This document shows positions 1 to 6,402 of a DNA stretch of 8,836 nucleotides, in pieces. Origin of the DNA: an uncultured Caryophanales bacterium (GTDB taxonomy: Bacteria > Bacillota_I > Bacilli_A > RF39 > UBA660). Under the pieces are notes generated by a model that made no database searches, was not told the origin of the DNA, and saw only the letters and a program-made list of their open reading frames with translations. Each line of letters starts with the position of its first letter. The first letter of the stretch is position 1. Position numbers and translations under genes: made by a program. The DNA lies in contig CAMVPJ010000045.1 of the NCBI GenBank assembly GCA_947169395.1, positions 1 to 8,836 on the forward strand. Reading direction: 5' to 3'.

Positions 1-29
1 CAAAAGTTTCAAAAAATGTCAATATAGGG

Positions 30-64
30 TTGACTTTTTTTTTTTTTTTTTTTTTTAGTAAACT
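30..64 (+). promoter_or_regulatory. Putative slippage-controlled promoter of the prepilin-like gene
   Basis: A good -35 box, TTGACT (30-35), is followed by the T run. Two -10 candidates lie just after the run: TTTAGT (54-59, spacer 18) and TAAACT (59-64, spacer 23), each matching TATAAT at 4 of 6 positions. If TAAACT is the true -10, the tract is about six bases too long for the usual 17-base spacing and the promoter would be weak or off here; if TTTAGT is used it would be near optimal. A perfect inverted repeat TTAGT-AA-ACTAA (55-66) covers the same bases and could bind a regulator. Transcription would start near 65-72, about 105 bases upstream of the pilin start codon. Confidence 0.6.
35..56. 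repeat. 22-base homopolymeric T tract inside a promoter
   Basis: An uninterrupted run of 22 T follows TTGAC (30-34) directly and ends at the AGTAAACTAA segment. It is by far the longest homopolymer in the window; AT-rich coding regions nearby break up their runs. Runs of this length are prone to slipped-strand mispairing, so the length given may differ between cells or be affected by sequencing error. Its place between the -35 and -10 elements means that length changes alter promoter spacing. Confidence 0.95.
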
Positions 65-83
65 AATATCAGAAGGTAAGGTG

Positions 84-119
84 ATGCAAGATAGGTTTAG
101 GAATTGTATAAAAGTGTAA
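84..119 (+). CDS. Possible 11-codon leader peptide ORF
   Basis: ATG at 84 opens an 11-codon frame (MQDRFRNCIKV) ending at TAA 117-119. It is preceded by AGAAGG (71-76) at a 7-base spacing, the same ribosome-binding hexamer that serves the pilin gene (161-166, 8-base spacing before ATG 175). It contains two AGG arginine codons. It lies wholly in the 5' leader of the predicted transcript, 55 bases before the main gene. So short a frame could be chance; the support is only the well-placed ribosome binding site. If real it would more likely act through its translation than as a peptide. Confidence 0.2.
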   Translation: MQDRFRNCIKV

Positions 120-174
120 TCATGGTATACACTAAAAATAGAATCCATGGTAATTAAGAAAGAAGGTATATAAA

Positions 175-1194
175 ATGAAACAAAGAAAAAGAAAAGAAAA
201 TGCATTTACTCTTATAGAGTTAATTGCAACCCTAGTAATTATGGCAATTATTGCTCTTATAGTTACTCCATTAGTAATGACAATTATTAGGAGTGCTAGA
301 ATATCTGCAGATAAGAGAAGTATTGATGCATATGGTAGAAGTATTGAACTAGCTATAGCTGGATATTTACTTGATACAGGAAAATTTCCAATAGAAGTAT
401 CACAATTAACAATAGAATACTCTGGTAATCAGGTTGAATGTGAAACTACACATATTAATTCTGATTTCAGTGTATATCTAGCAGGCTGCCATGTTGCAGG
501 AAGAAATGTAGAAAATTATACTTATGGAGAAAATAAAACCCCACAAGCATCTACATATACTGCATATCAAGTAGGAGATGAAGTTACATATAACAATATA
601 AATTATTATGTAATAAAAAATTCTAGTTCATCAGAAGAGATTGTGACACTGCTAAAAGCAGAACCTCTTGCTGTAGATGAAGTAAACCAATTTGGAGCAG
701 GACATGTTAATAGATATACAGATTCATCAGTAGGAACTGCATATAATTCAAGTGGATATGGAGGAATGGCGTATTACTCAAGTGAAACTTGTGGATATGT
801 AAATGGAAGCTATGTTGATACAGGTTGTACAACAGATTATGCACAATCAGAAGTAAAATATGTAGTAGATGCCTGGAAGATTGCAGATGCTCCAGCAGCA
901 ATAGAAGCTAGATTATTGTCGAAAAATGAGTATCAAGACAATTGTGTAGAGGAAGAATATCAATCTAGTCCATCAGAAATTAATACAAAATTTGTACCAC
1001 AATATGATTGGCTAGCAAGTAACGATTACTGGTATTGGACAAGTACTTCATATAACGATTCATTGTCGAGTGTTGGGAGTGTACTTCGAGGCGGTGATCT
1101 TAATTATACTGATGTTTATGCCTTGTTCAGTCATGGTAGTCGCAGTGCAGTTGTTCGTCCTGTCATCGTATTACCTAAATCTGCTTTAAATTAA
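175..1194 (+). CDS. Prepilin-like surface protein with C-terminal C-type-lectin-like (candidate DGR target) module
   Basis: A 339-residue protein with a type III (prepilin) signal. A basic leader, residues 1-10, ends in Ala10; mature Phe11 begins FTLIEL, with the conserved Glu at mature position 5 (Glu15), followed by a hydrophobic helix to about residue 38. A prepilin peptidase is therefore predicted to cut after Ala10. The pilin-like head runs to about residue 120. A second module starts near 131 (YQVGDEVTYNNINYYVI, the opening often seen in DUF6273-like domains of gut Firmicutes). It ends with WYWTSTSY (286-293), VLRGG (303-307) and VRPVIVL (327-333), the pattern of CLec-fold modules found in formylglycine-generating-enzyme-like proteins and DGR targets. 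Cysteines at 89, 105, 206, 218 and 257 could form disulfides outside the cell. Start chosen from AGAAGG at 161-166. Arginine codons are AGA/AGG in all nine cases up to residue 246, but CGA, CGC and CGT in the last three, so the 3' end has a distinct history. No pilus assembly genes are in the window. The prepilin signal is secure; the ligand-binding role is inference. Confidence 0.9.
   Translation: MKQRKRKENAFTLIELIATLVIMAIIALIVTPLVMTIIRSARISADKRSIDAYGRSIELAIAGYLLDTGKFPIEVSQLTIEYSGNQVECETTHINSDFSVYLAGCHVAGRNVENYTYGENKTPQASTYTAYQVGDEVTYNNINYYVIKNSSSSEEIVTLLKAEPLAVDEVNQFGAGHVNRYTDSSVGTAYNSSGYGGMAYYSSETCGYVNGSYVDTGCTTDYAQSEVKYVVDAWKIADAPAAIEARLLSKNEYQDNCVEEEYQSSPSEINTKFVPQYDWLASNDYWYWTSTSYNDSLSSVGSVLRGGDLNYTDVYALFSHGSRSAVVRPVIVLPKSALN
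1096..1158 (+). other. Candidate hypervariable (DGR variable-region-like) segment of the CLec module
   Basis: This covers codons 308-328, between the conserved RGG (305-307) and RPVIVL (328-333). Nineteen of 21 codons end in T or C (exceptions TTG and GCA), as expected where AAT/AAC codons of a template have been mutated at A positions to NNT/NNC. The encoded residues are a mix of D, L, N, Y, V, F, S, H, G, R and A with no hydrophobic periodicity. By my count 1081-1170 is about 44% GC, against 27% over 601-660 of the same gene. The moderately GC-rich stretch CGTCCTGTCATCG (1156-1168) would be the place for an initiation-of-mutagenic-homology element. No template repeat or reverse transcriptase is seen in the window, so this remains a candidate. 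A plain divergent CLec tail that was moved by recombination is the alternative. Confidence 0.45.
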
Positions 1195-1219
1195 AATGAC
1201 CTTTATTATTGGTCATTTT
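1193..1219. terminator. Bidirectional hairpin terminator between prepilin-like gene and PBP gene
   Basis: A perfect 9-bp inverted repeat, AAAATGACC (1193-1201) and GGTCATTTT (1211-1219), encloses a 9-base loop. T-rich sequence follows on both strands (CTTTT on plus; TTTTAATTT on minus), so it can serve both convergent genes. The pilin stop codon TAA (1192-1194) overlaps its left edge and the PBP stop codon (complement of 1206-1208) lies in its loop. A hairpin just downstream of a variable region is also a feature of DGR targets, so a second role is possible. Confidence 0.85.
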
Positions 1220-3152
1220 CTTTTACGGTAGGAATAAGGTTTTCTAGTGTATCATTATAACCCGGTTCTGTACCTTTTATGTAATAAAACATGGTCGCTT
1301 TTTCATCTGTAGTAGGAATACCAGTGATTGGATCTACTAACACTCCAACTACATTATCAGGGATATCATACCATTTTGCTTTATTAGTCTTATGGTATTC
1401 TTCTATAGTATCTGCCCAGATTTGTCTAAGTGGTTTTCCATCACTAACTTCACTTGTTTTATTTTTATCATATCCACTCCAAAGAGATAATACGATATCG
1501 CTGTTATAGCCAAATATTAAGTGATCATTATCAGTAGTACCTGTTTTAATTGCATACTTACTTGTAAGTTTACTTGTTATGTCGTAGCACGTAGGATAGT
1601 TATAATCTATAAAATTATAATTATATGTACTCGTTAATAATTCATTTAATATATATACTATACTTGAATTAAGTGTTTTTTCTTTAGTATCCTTATATTC
1701 ATATAGTGTATTACCATTCATATCTTCAACTTTTTTAATTAGATGTCCTTTAGTTTTATAACCTAGATTTGCAAATGTTGCATAAGCATTAGTCATAGAA
1801 AGTAGACTAATCTCACCACTACCTAAAGCAAGAGATGGATTTGCTTTTAACTTCTCTTCAATTCCTACACGAGTTAACATATCTTTAAGTGTTTCTTCAC
1901 CTAAAAATAAATGTGTTTTAACTGCATATATATTATCAGAATAAGCTAAGGCTGTTGCCATATCAATCTCTTTATTTGCATATTTATCATTATAATTCTT
2001 AGGGGCATAAGTTTTATTATTATCAAATAAGAATGTAGTTTTTTCACTAGTAAATGTAGTAGATGCAGTAAATCCATTTTCTAATGCTGCATAATATAGA
2101 AATGGTTTTATAGTAGAACCTACTTGTCTTTTAGCGCTTATTGCTCTATTAAACTGAGATTTACTATAATCTTTACCACCTATTAAAGCAATAATACCTC
2201 CGTTATTTGGATCCATCATAATACTAGATACTTCAATATCATCATTAGTAATATATTTGTTTATATTATCTTCTAATGTTTCTTGTGCATCTATATCAAG
2301 ATAAGTATATATCTTTAAGCCTCCAGTATCTAACATAGATTTAGGTATTTCTTTTATATCATTTAACTCTTCCATAACCGCACTCTGATAATACTCTAAT
2401 GTTTTAGAATTATTAGATTCAAAGTGACCATAGTATGTTAATTTAGTATTATAAGCATCATCTGCTTCTGATTTAGTAATGTATTTATTTTTAACCATGG
2501 CATCTAACACAACTCTTTGTCTTGCTTTTGCTTTTGTCTCATTAATTAAAGGAGAGTAGTTATTAGGTGAGTTAGGAATACCTGCAAGCATTGATGCTTC
2601 TGCAATACTTAAGTCTTTAGAACTTTTATTAAAATAATAGTGTGATGCATTTTCAATACCATAGATATTACCATAATTAATAGTATTTAGGTATCCTTCT
2701 AATATCTCATCTTTAGAATAATTAGTCTCTAGTTTAAAAGTAAACCATGCTTCTTTTAGTTTTCTTTTCCAAGTCTTATTAAAATCTAGAAATAAATTCT
2801 TGGCATACTGTTGTGTAATAGTAGATGCACCTTCTACTATTTTCTTATTTGTAATATTAGTATACATAGATTTCATTATTCTAAAGTAGTCAAATCCACG
2901 ATGTTTATAGAAATTCTTATCTTCAATAGATAGAGTTGCATTAATTAAATTATCAGATATATTATCTAGTTTAACCCACTCATCAGACATACTATTAACA
3001 AGTTTTTTATCTTTATCATATATATAGTAACTATTATTAATCTTAATATCAATGGGATTTTTCTTTACATATAAATATAATATTAAATAAATAATTGCGA
3101 ATAATAATAGTAAAATAGTAAGAATTATAAGCATTTTTTTAAGTATTTTCAT
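1206..3152 (-). CDS. Class A penicillin-binding protein (bifunctional transglycosylase/transpeptidase)
   Basis: Polymerises lipid II glycan strands and cross-links stem peptides at the outer face of the membrane. Of 648 residues, 8-29 form a single N-terminal membrane anchor. The GT51 glycosyltransferase domain spans about 55-210, with EDKNFYKHRG (77-86, catalytic Glu77), GASTITQQ (108-115), RKLKEAW (130-136) and EILEGYLNTINYG (149-161). The transpeptidase domain spans about 300-585, with the active-site STIK (Ser346, Lys349), SDN (405-407) and KTG (536-538). All catalytic motifs are present, so it should be active. A short tail after about 600 (VGVLVDPITG) lacks the long PASTA or Fn3 extensions of some relatives. 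The start is supported by AGGTG five bases upstream (read on the minus strand). TACTAT (complement of 3173-3178) is the only plausible -10 I see and it has no clear -35. It converges on the prepilin-like gene and is divergent from the argS operon. I cannot tell which PBP1 paralogue this is. Confidence 0.95.
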   Translation of the reverse strand: MKILKKMLIILTILLLLFAIIYLILYLYVKKNPIDIKINNSYYIYDKDKKLVNSMSDEWVKLDNISDNLINATLSIEDKNFYKHRGFDYFRIMKSMYTNITNKKIVEGASTITQQYAKNLFLDFNKTWKRKLKEAWFTFKLETNYSKDEILEGYLNTINYGNIYGIENASHYYFNKSSKDLSIAEASMLAGIPNSPNNYSPLINETKAKARQRVVLDAMVKNKYITKSEADDAYNTKLTYYGHFESNNSKTLEYYQSAVMEELNDIKEIPKSMLDTGGLKIYTYLDIDAQETLEDNINKYITNDDIEVSSIMMDPNNGGIIALIGGKDYSKSQFNRAISAKRQVGSTIKPFLYYAALENGFTASTTFTSEKTTFLFDNNKTYAPKNYNDKYANKEIDMATALAYSDNIYAVKTHLFLGEETLKDMLTRVGIEEKLKANPSLALGSGEISLLSMTNAYATFANLGYKTKGHLIKKVEDMNGNTLYEYKDTKEKTLNSSIVYILNELLTSTYNYNFIDYNYPTCYDITSKLTSKYAIKTGTTDNDHLIFGYNSDIVLSLWSGYDKNKTSEVSDGKPLRQIWADTIEEYHKTNKAKWYDIPDNVVGVLVDPITGIPTTDEKATMFYYIKGTEPGYNDTLENLIPTVKENDQ

Positions 3153-3222
3153 CTAATCACCTATACCTAAATATAGTATTTCAAAAAAATATAAAAATAT
3201 AAGTGCAAAATAGGTAAAAGTG

Positions 3223-3231
3223 TGCTATAAT
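3223..3231 (+). promoter_or_regulatory. Extended -10 promoter of the DUF1934-argS-rpoE operon
   Basis: TG-C-TATAAT (3223-3231) is a perfect extended -10 element. The -35 region at 16-18 bases spacing (around 3202-3209) is a poor match, as is usual for extended -10 promoters. The predicted start of transcription is near 3237-3239, only about 10-13 bases before ATG 3249, giving an unusually short leader with GGGAG at its very beginning. Confidence 0.7.
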
Positions 3232-3248
3232 GTTCGGGAGTGGTGCCT

Positions 3249-3614
3249 ATGAAGTTACATATTAAATTAATTGGTGATGAAAATTTAGATATTATTGTTG
3301 ATGGTAAAAAGAAAAATAATACTTATCTCTATATCGAGAATAATATTAACGTATCTGTTAAATATAATAATAAAAAGTTATATATTGATAGAAAGTGTAA
3401 TGATTATACTATTAATTTAGTATTTGAAAATAATAAGGATACTGACTCAACTTATACAGTATTTGGTGGGAGTAAGAAGTTTACACTAAATACTCATACT
3501 AATAAGTTAAAAGTAAGTAAAGATAAAATAGAATTAGAATATATTTTAGAAGGTAATAAATTTAAATATTTATTAGAGGTGGTATATGAAGGAGAAATTA
3601 AAAAAAATAATTAA
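3249..3614 (+). CDS. DUF1934 / YwiB-type small beta-barrel protein
   Basis: A 121-residue protein of the DUF1934 type (B. subtilis YwiB, calycin-like small beta barrel, function unknown). The assignment rests on the C-terminal half, where alternating beta strands follow the family pattern: YTVFGGSKKFTL (69-80), then a strand LKVS, then KIELEYIL (93-100) and KYLLEVVYE (106-114). It also rests on its place immediately before argS, as in Listeria and other Bacilli. It has no signal peptide or membrane segment, so it is cytosolic. I chose ATG 3249 (MKLHIKL) over GTG codons at 3240 and 3243 because GGGAG (3236-3240) lies 8 bases before it and the GTG starts would fall on or next to the predicted transcript start. 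It overlaps argS by 29 bases, so the two are likely translationally coupled. The family is well diverged here. Confidence 0.75.
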   Translation: MKLHIKLIGDENLDIIVDGKKKNNTYLYIENNINVSVKYNNKKLYIDRKCNDYTINLVFENNKDTDSTYTVFGGSKKFTLNTHTNKLKVSKDKIELEYILEGNKFKYLLEVVYEGEIKKNN

Positions 3615-5184
3615 TGATGCACTTAAAGCTATTGGTGTAGATAATATAAGTATAACTATTGAAGTACCAAAGGATAGTAATAATGGAGATTATTCATCTA
3701 ATATAGCTATGCAACTGGCACGTGTATTAAAGAAAAATCCAAGAGATATTGCAAGTATGATTAAAGATAATATTAAAAGTGATGATATAACTAAAATAGA
3801 AATTGCTGGACCTGGGTTTTTAAATTTTTTTGTTAAGAAAGACTATTTATTTGATAATATTAATAAAGTTTTGGAACTTGGTGATAATTATGGTAGTTCT
3901 AATATAGGTGAGGGTAAAAAGATTAATATTGAGTATGTTAGTGCAAACCCAACAGGTTTTTTGCACATAGGTCATGCTAGAGGTGCTGCATACGGTGATT
4001 CACTTGCTAACATTATGCGTTTTGCTGGATTTGATGTAACTCGTGAATATTATATTAATGATGCTGGTAATCAAATTAATAACTTAGAGAAATCTATTAT
4101 AGTAAGATATCATAATTTATGTGGTATTGAAGAAGAACTAGGTGAGAATAGTTATCACGGTGAGGATATAATTGAAGTAGCTCGTGATATATATAATGAG
4201 TATAAAGAAAATGCACCAGAGGATATATTTAGAAAAAAAGGAGTAGACTTTCTACTTAAGAAGATTAAATCTGATTTAAAAGATTTTAGAGTAGACTTTG
4301 ATATATGGAGTAGTGAAACTGATTTATATAAAAATGGGGAAGTAGACTATGTACTTAATGAATTAAAAAATAGTGGTAATACTTATGAAGCTGATAATGC
4401 ATTATTCTTAAAAACTACTCTTTATGGTGATGAAAAAGATAGAGTACTTGTTAAAAGTGATAATAATAATACTTATTTATTACCTGATATTAGTTATCAT
4501 TTAAATAAATATAAAAGAGGATATGATAAGTTAATAGATGTATTTGGTGCTGATCATCATGGATACATAAATAGATTAAAAGCAGCTTTAACTATGTTAG
4601 GTGAGAATGCAGATAAATTAGAAATTAAGATATTACAGATGGTTAGACTTCTAAAAGGTAAAGAAGAAATTAAACTTAGTAAAAGAACTGGTAAAACTTT
4701 AACTCTTTCTGACTTACTTAATGAGGTTGGAGTAGATGCTGCAAGATATTTCTTCTCATCTCGTAGTTTAGACACACAACTTGATTTTGATATGGATCTT
4801 GCAACTAGTAATACATCAGAAAACCCAGTATATTATGTAAGTTATGCTCATGCTAGAATATGTTCAATATTAAATGAATATAATAAAGAAACAACTCATA
4901 CTGATTATAAAACATTAGAAAGTGATTATGCTTATAATCTTGCAACTAAAATATATGAGTTTAGTGAGGTAGTAAGTAATAGTGCATTAAAAGAACAACC
5001 TCATATAGTAACTAATTATGTTTACGAACTTGCTCAAGCTTTTCATACGTTTTATGCACATGAAAAAGTATTAACTGATGATACTAATTATACAGTGGAT
5101 AGAATAAACTTAATTAAAGCTTGTAAAATTACTATTAAGAATGCTTTAAGACTAATAGGTGTTAATGCACCTGATAAAATGTAG
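3586..5184 (+). CDS. argS: Arginyl-tRNA synthetase
   Basis: Charges tRNA-Arg with arginine, a cytosolic class I synthetase. Its 532 residues show the family order. An N-terminal Add-1 domain (about 1-85) includes NNGDYSSNIAMQLA (32-45). The class I signature SANPTGFLHIGH (119-130) carries the HIGH motif at 127-130. GADHHGYINRL (321-331) follows, then the second signature as KLSKRTGK (363-370) in place of KMSKS. The DALR-type anticodon-binding domain occupies about 411-532 and ends LRLIGVNAPDKM, the typical terminus with a final Met. It is slightly shorter than the usual ~550-560 residues but complete. The start lies inside the DUF1934 gene, with AGGTGG (3577-3582) just upstream, so expression depends on reading through the preceding gene. 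It is followed after 8 bases by rpoE. Confidence 0.98.
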   Translation: MKEKLKKIINDALKAIGVDNISITIEVPKDSNNGDYSSNIAMQLARVLKKNPRDIASMIKDNIKSDDITKIEIAGPGFLNFFVKKDYLFDNINKVLELGDNYGSSNIGEGKKINIEYVSANPTGFLHIGHARGAAYGDSLANIMRFAGFDVTREYYINDAGNQINNLEKSIIVRYHNLCGIEEELGENSYHGEDIIEVARDIYNEYKENAPEDIFRKKGVDFLLKKIKSDLKDFRVDFDIWSSETDLYKNGEVDYVLNELKNSGNTYEADNALFLKTTLYGDEKDRVLVKSDNNNTYLLPDISYHLNKYKRGYDKLIDVFGADHHGYINRLKAALTMLGENADKLEIKILQMVRLLKGKEEIKLSKRTGKTLTLSDLLNEVGVDAARYFFSSRSLDTQLDFDMDLATSNTSENPVYYVSYAHARICSILNEYNKETTHTDYKTLESDYAYNLATKIYEFSEVVSNSALKEQPHIVTNYVYELAQAFHTFYAHEKVLTDDTNYTVDRINLIKACKITIKNALRLIGVNAPDKM

Positions 5185-5192
5185 GAGGAAAT

Positions 5193-5639
5193 ATGAAATT
5201 AAATAAAATGTCAAAAGAAGAGTTAGAAACTCTTGCTTATAGTGATTTAACTGAAATGATTTTAAAAGAAAAAAAGAAAGCAATAAATACGCCAACTTTA
5301 TTTAAAGAAATATGTAAGTTATTAGAACTTACTGATGATGATTATGCGAATCAAATAGGAGATTATTATACATCTTTAACTACTGATAAAAGATTTATCT
5401 TACTTGATAATGCATGTTGGGATTTAAGGGATAAACATAAAGTAGAGATTATTCTTGATGATGACGATTTAGAAGATGAAGAGTATGATGAAGAATCTAC
5501 AGAGGATGAAGATGAGGTAGTTGAAACAGTAGAATCTGAAGATATTGATGCGATGGATGATGAAGAAGGTATCGATACTGACGATGATGATTTAGATGAT
5601 TTAACTATTATTGATGACGAGGGTATTGAGGAAGAATAA
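5193..5639 (+). CDS. rpoE: DNA-directed RNA polymerase delta subunit
   Basis: Binds core RNA polymerase in Firmicutes, speeds its recycling and sharpens promoter response to the initiating nucleotide pool. The 148 residues split into a HARE-HTH type N-terminal domain (about 10-85), ending in the typical DKRFILLDNACWDLR segment (65-79), and an intrinsically disordered C-terminal tail. From residue 89 the tail is almost entirely D and E (DDDDLEDEEYDEE, and on to EGIEEE). The tail is somewhat shorter than in B. subtilis (173 residues in total). AGGAGG overlaps the argS stop codon (TAG 5182-5184) with 4-5 bases to ATG 5193, so it is translated from the same message. In many Bacilli pyrG follows; here the operon stops. 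Confidence 0.95.
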   Translation: MKLNKMSKEELETLAYSDLTEMILKEKKKAINTPTLFKEICKLLELTDDDYANQIGDYYTSLTTDKRFILLDNACWDLRDKHKVEIILDDDDLEDEEYDEESTEDEDEVVETVESEDIDAMDDEEGIDTDDDDLDDLTIIDDEGIEEE

Positions 5640-5668
5640 AAAAGCATTGGAACTAATCCAATGTTTTT
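5640..5668. terminator. Bidirectional hairpin terminator after rpoE
   Basis: The core stem CATTGGA (5645-5651) pairs with TCCAATG (5657-5663) around loop ACTAA. It extends through one G-T pair to A-run/T-run pairing (5640-5643 with 5665-5668). The T run on plus and the A run (T on minus) allow termination in both directions. It ends the argS operon and the convergent lipoprotein operon, whose stop codon (complement of 5653-5655) lies in the loop. Confidence 0.9.
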
Positions 5669-6402
5669 ACTTTAATTTTACCTTTGTCTCTGTTTTTGGC
5701 TTCGTTTATTTTGTCTTCTTCGCTTTTAGTATTTTTAATTTTAACAATAAAATCAGTATAAACACTTACATTTGAAAAATCTTTTTCATTTTCTTTTTTA
5801 ATAAGTAAATCATATACTATTGAAAACTTGTTACCGTAAACACCTTTATCTATATAGTCTTCTTCAGTAAATCTTTTGTTTTCAGTACTTCCTGTTGCAT
5901 AACCATTATAAGCATAAATAGAACCTTGAATAAATTCTTGATTATATCCTTCAATTGTATCTGTACCATAGTAATATTGTGAATCTGATATTGAAAATCC
6001 AATCAATTGTGAACTATGTACATGATCATCCATTGAATCTTGTTTTATACCATCCATAATTGCATATTCAGATTTTATTGATGTATCAATATGAATATTA
6101 TCAATATATACTTGAGTATTTTTATCAAGTCCCTTCGTATATGCTTTGATATATAATGTTTTGTCAGACGTAATTCGCCATTGTCTTTTAGCTGCATCAT
6201 TAACTGAATATTCAGTAATTAATTTGAAATTATTATTAGGCACTTCTAACTCTTGAGTTAAAGTATTAAAAGTTCCATCGTTTGTATTTTGACTAATTAC
6301 ATCGTAATCTTCACTTGGTGTTTTTTCATCACAACCTACGAGTGATAATGCAGCGATACTTGCAAGACTAAATGCAGTTGCTCTTATTTTAAACTTATTC
6401 AT
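5653..6402 (-). CDS. Putative lipoprotein of unknown function
   Basis: A 249-residue secreted lipoprotein. The signal peptide has a basic start (MNKFKIR), a hydrophobic stretch 8-20 and a lipobox LVGC with lipidated Cys24. The mature part begins with a flexible D/E/T/N-rich linker (25-60). It continues as a probably beta-rich domain, including QWRITSDKTLYIKAYTKGL (74-92) and VYIDNIHIDTSIKSEY (98-113), with strands near 191-224 (KFSIVYDLLI, VYTDFIVKI) and a charged tail rich in K and E (225-249). I do not recognise the domain. The start is ATG 6402, not the longer upstream frame, because GAGGAG sits 7-8 bases before it, inside the end of the preceding gene, and the lipoprotein signal fits only this start. 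It overlaps the upstream gene by 8 bases, so the two are co-translated. The mature protein would sit on the outer face of the membrane. Confidence 0.85.
   Translation of the reverse strand: MNKFKIRATAFSLASIAALSLVGCDEKTPSEDYDVISQNTNDGTFNTLTQELEVPNNNFKLITEYSVNDAAKRQWRITSDKTLYIKAYTKGLDKNTQVYIDNIHIDTSIKSEYAIMDGIKQDSMDDHVHSSQLIGFSISDSQYYYGTDTIEGYNQEFIQGSIYAYNGYATGSTENKRFTEEDYIDKGVYGNKFSIVYDLLIKKENEKDFSNVSVYTDFIVKIKNTKSEEDKINEAKNRDKGKIKVKTLD

Noticed and set aside
107..112. TATAAA in TTGTATAAAAG as a second -10 for the prepilin-like gene
   Set aside because: No acceptable -35 at 16-18 bases upstream (84-90 reads ATGCAAG), whereas the TTGACT plus T-run arrangement is more convincing. It cannot be fully excluded as a fixed promoter.
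1..174. DGR template repeat or reverse transcriptase in this window
   Set aside because: I looked for a second copy of CGAGGCGGT...CGTCCTGTC elsewhere on both strands and for reverse transcriptase motifs, and saw neither. Any DGR machinery must lie outside.
707..901. Minus-strand open frame inside the prepilin-like gene
   Set aside because: Low-complexity His/Leu-rich translation, opposite a well-supported gene, with no ribosome binding site; a shadow frame.
5366..5647. Minus-strand Ser-rich frame opposite rpoE
   Set aside because: It is the complement of GAT/GAA repeats that encode the acidic tail of the delta subunit; a codon artefact.
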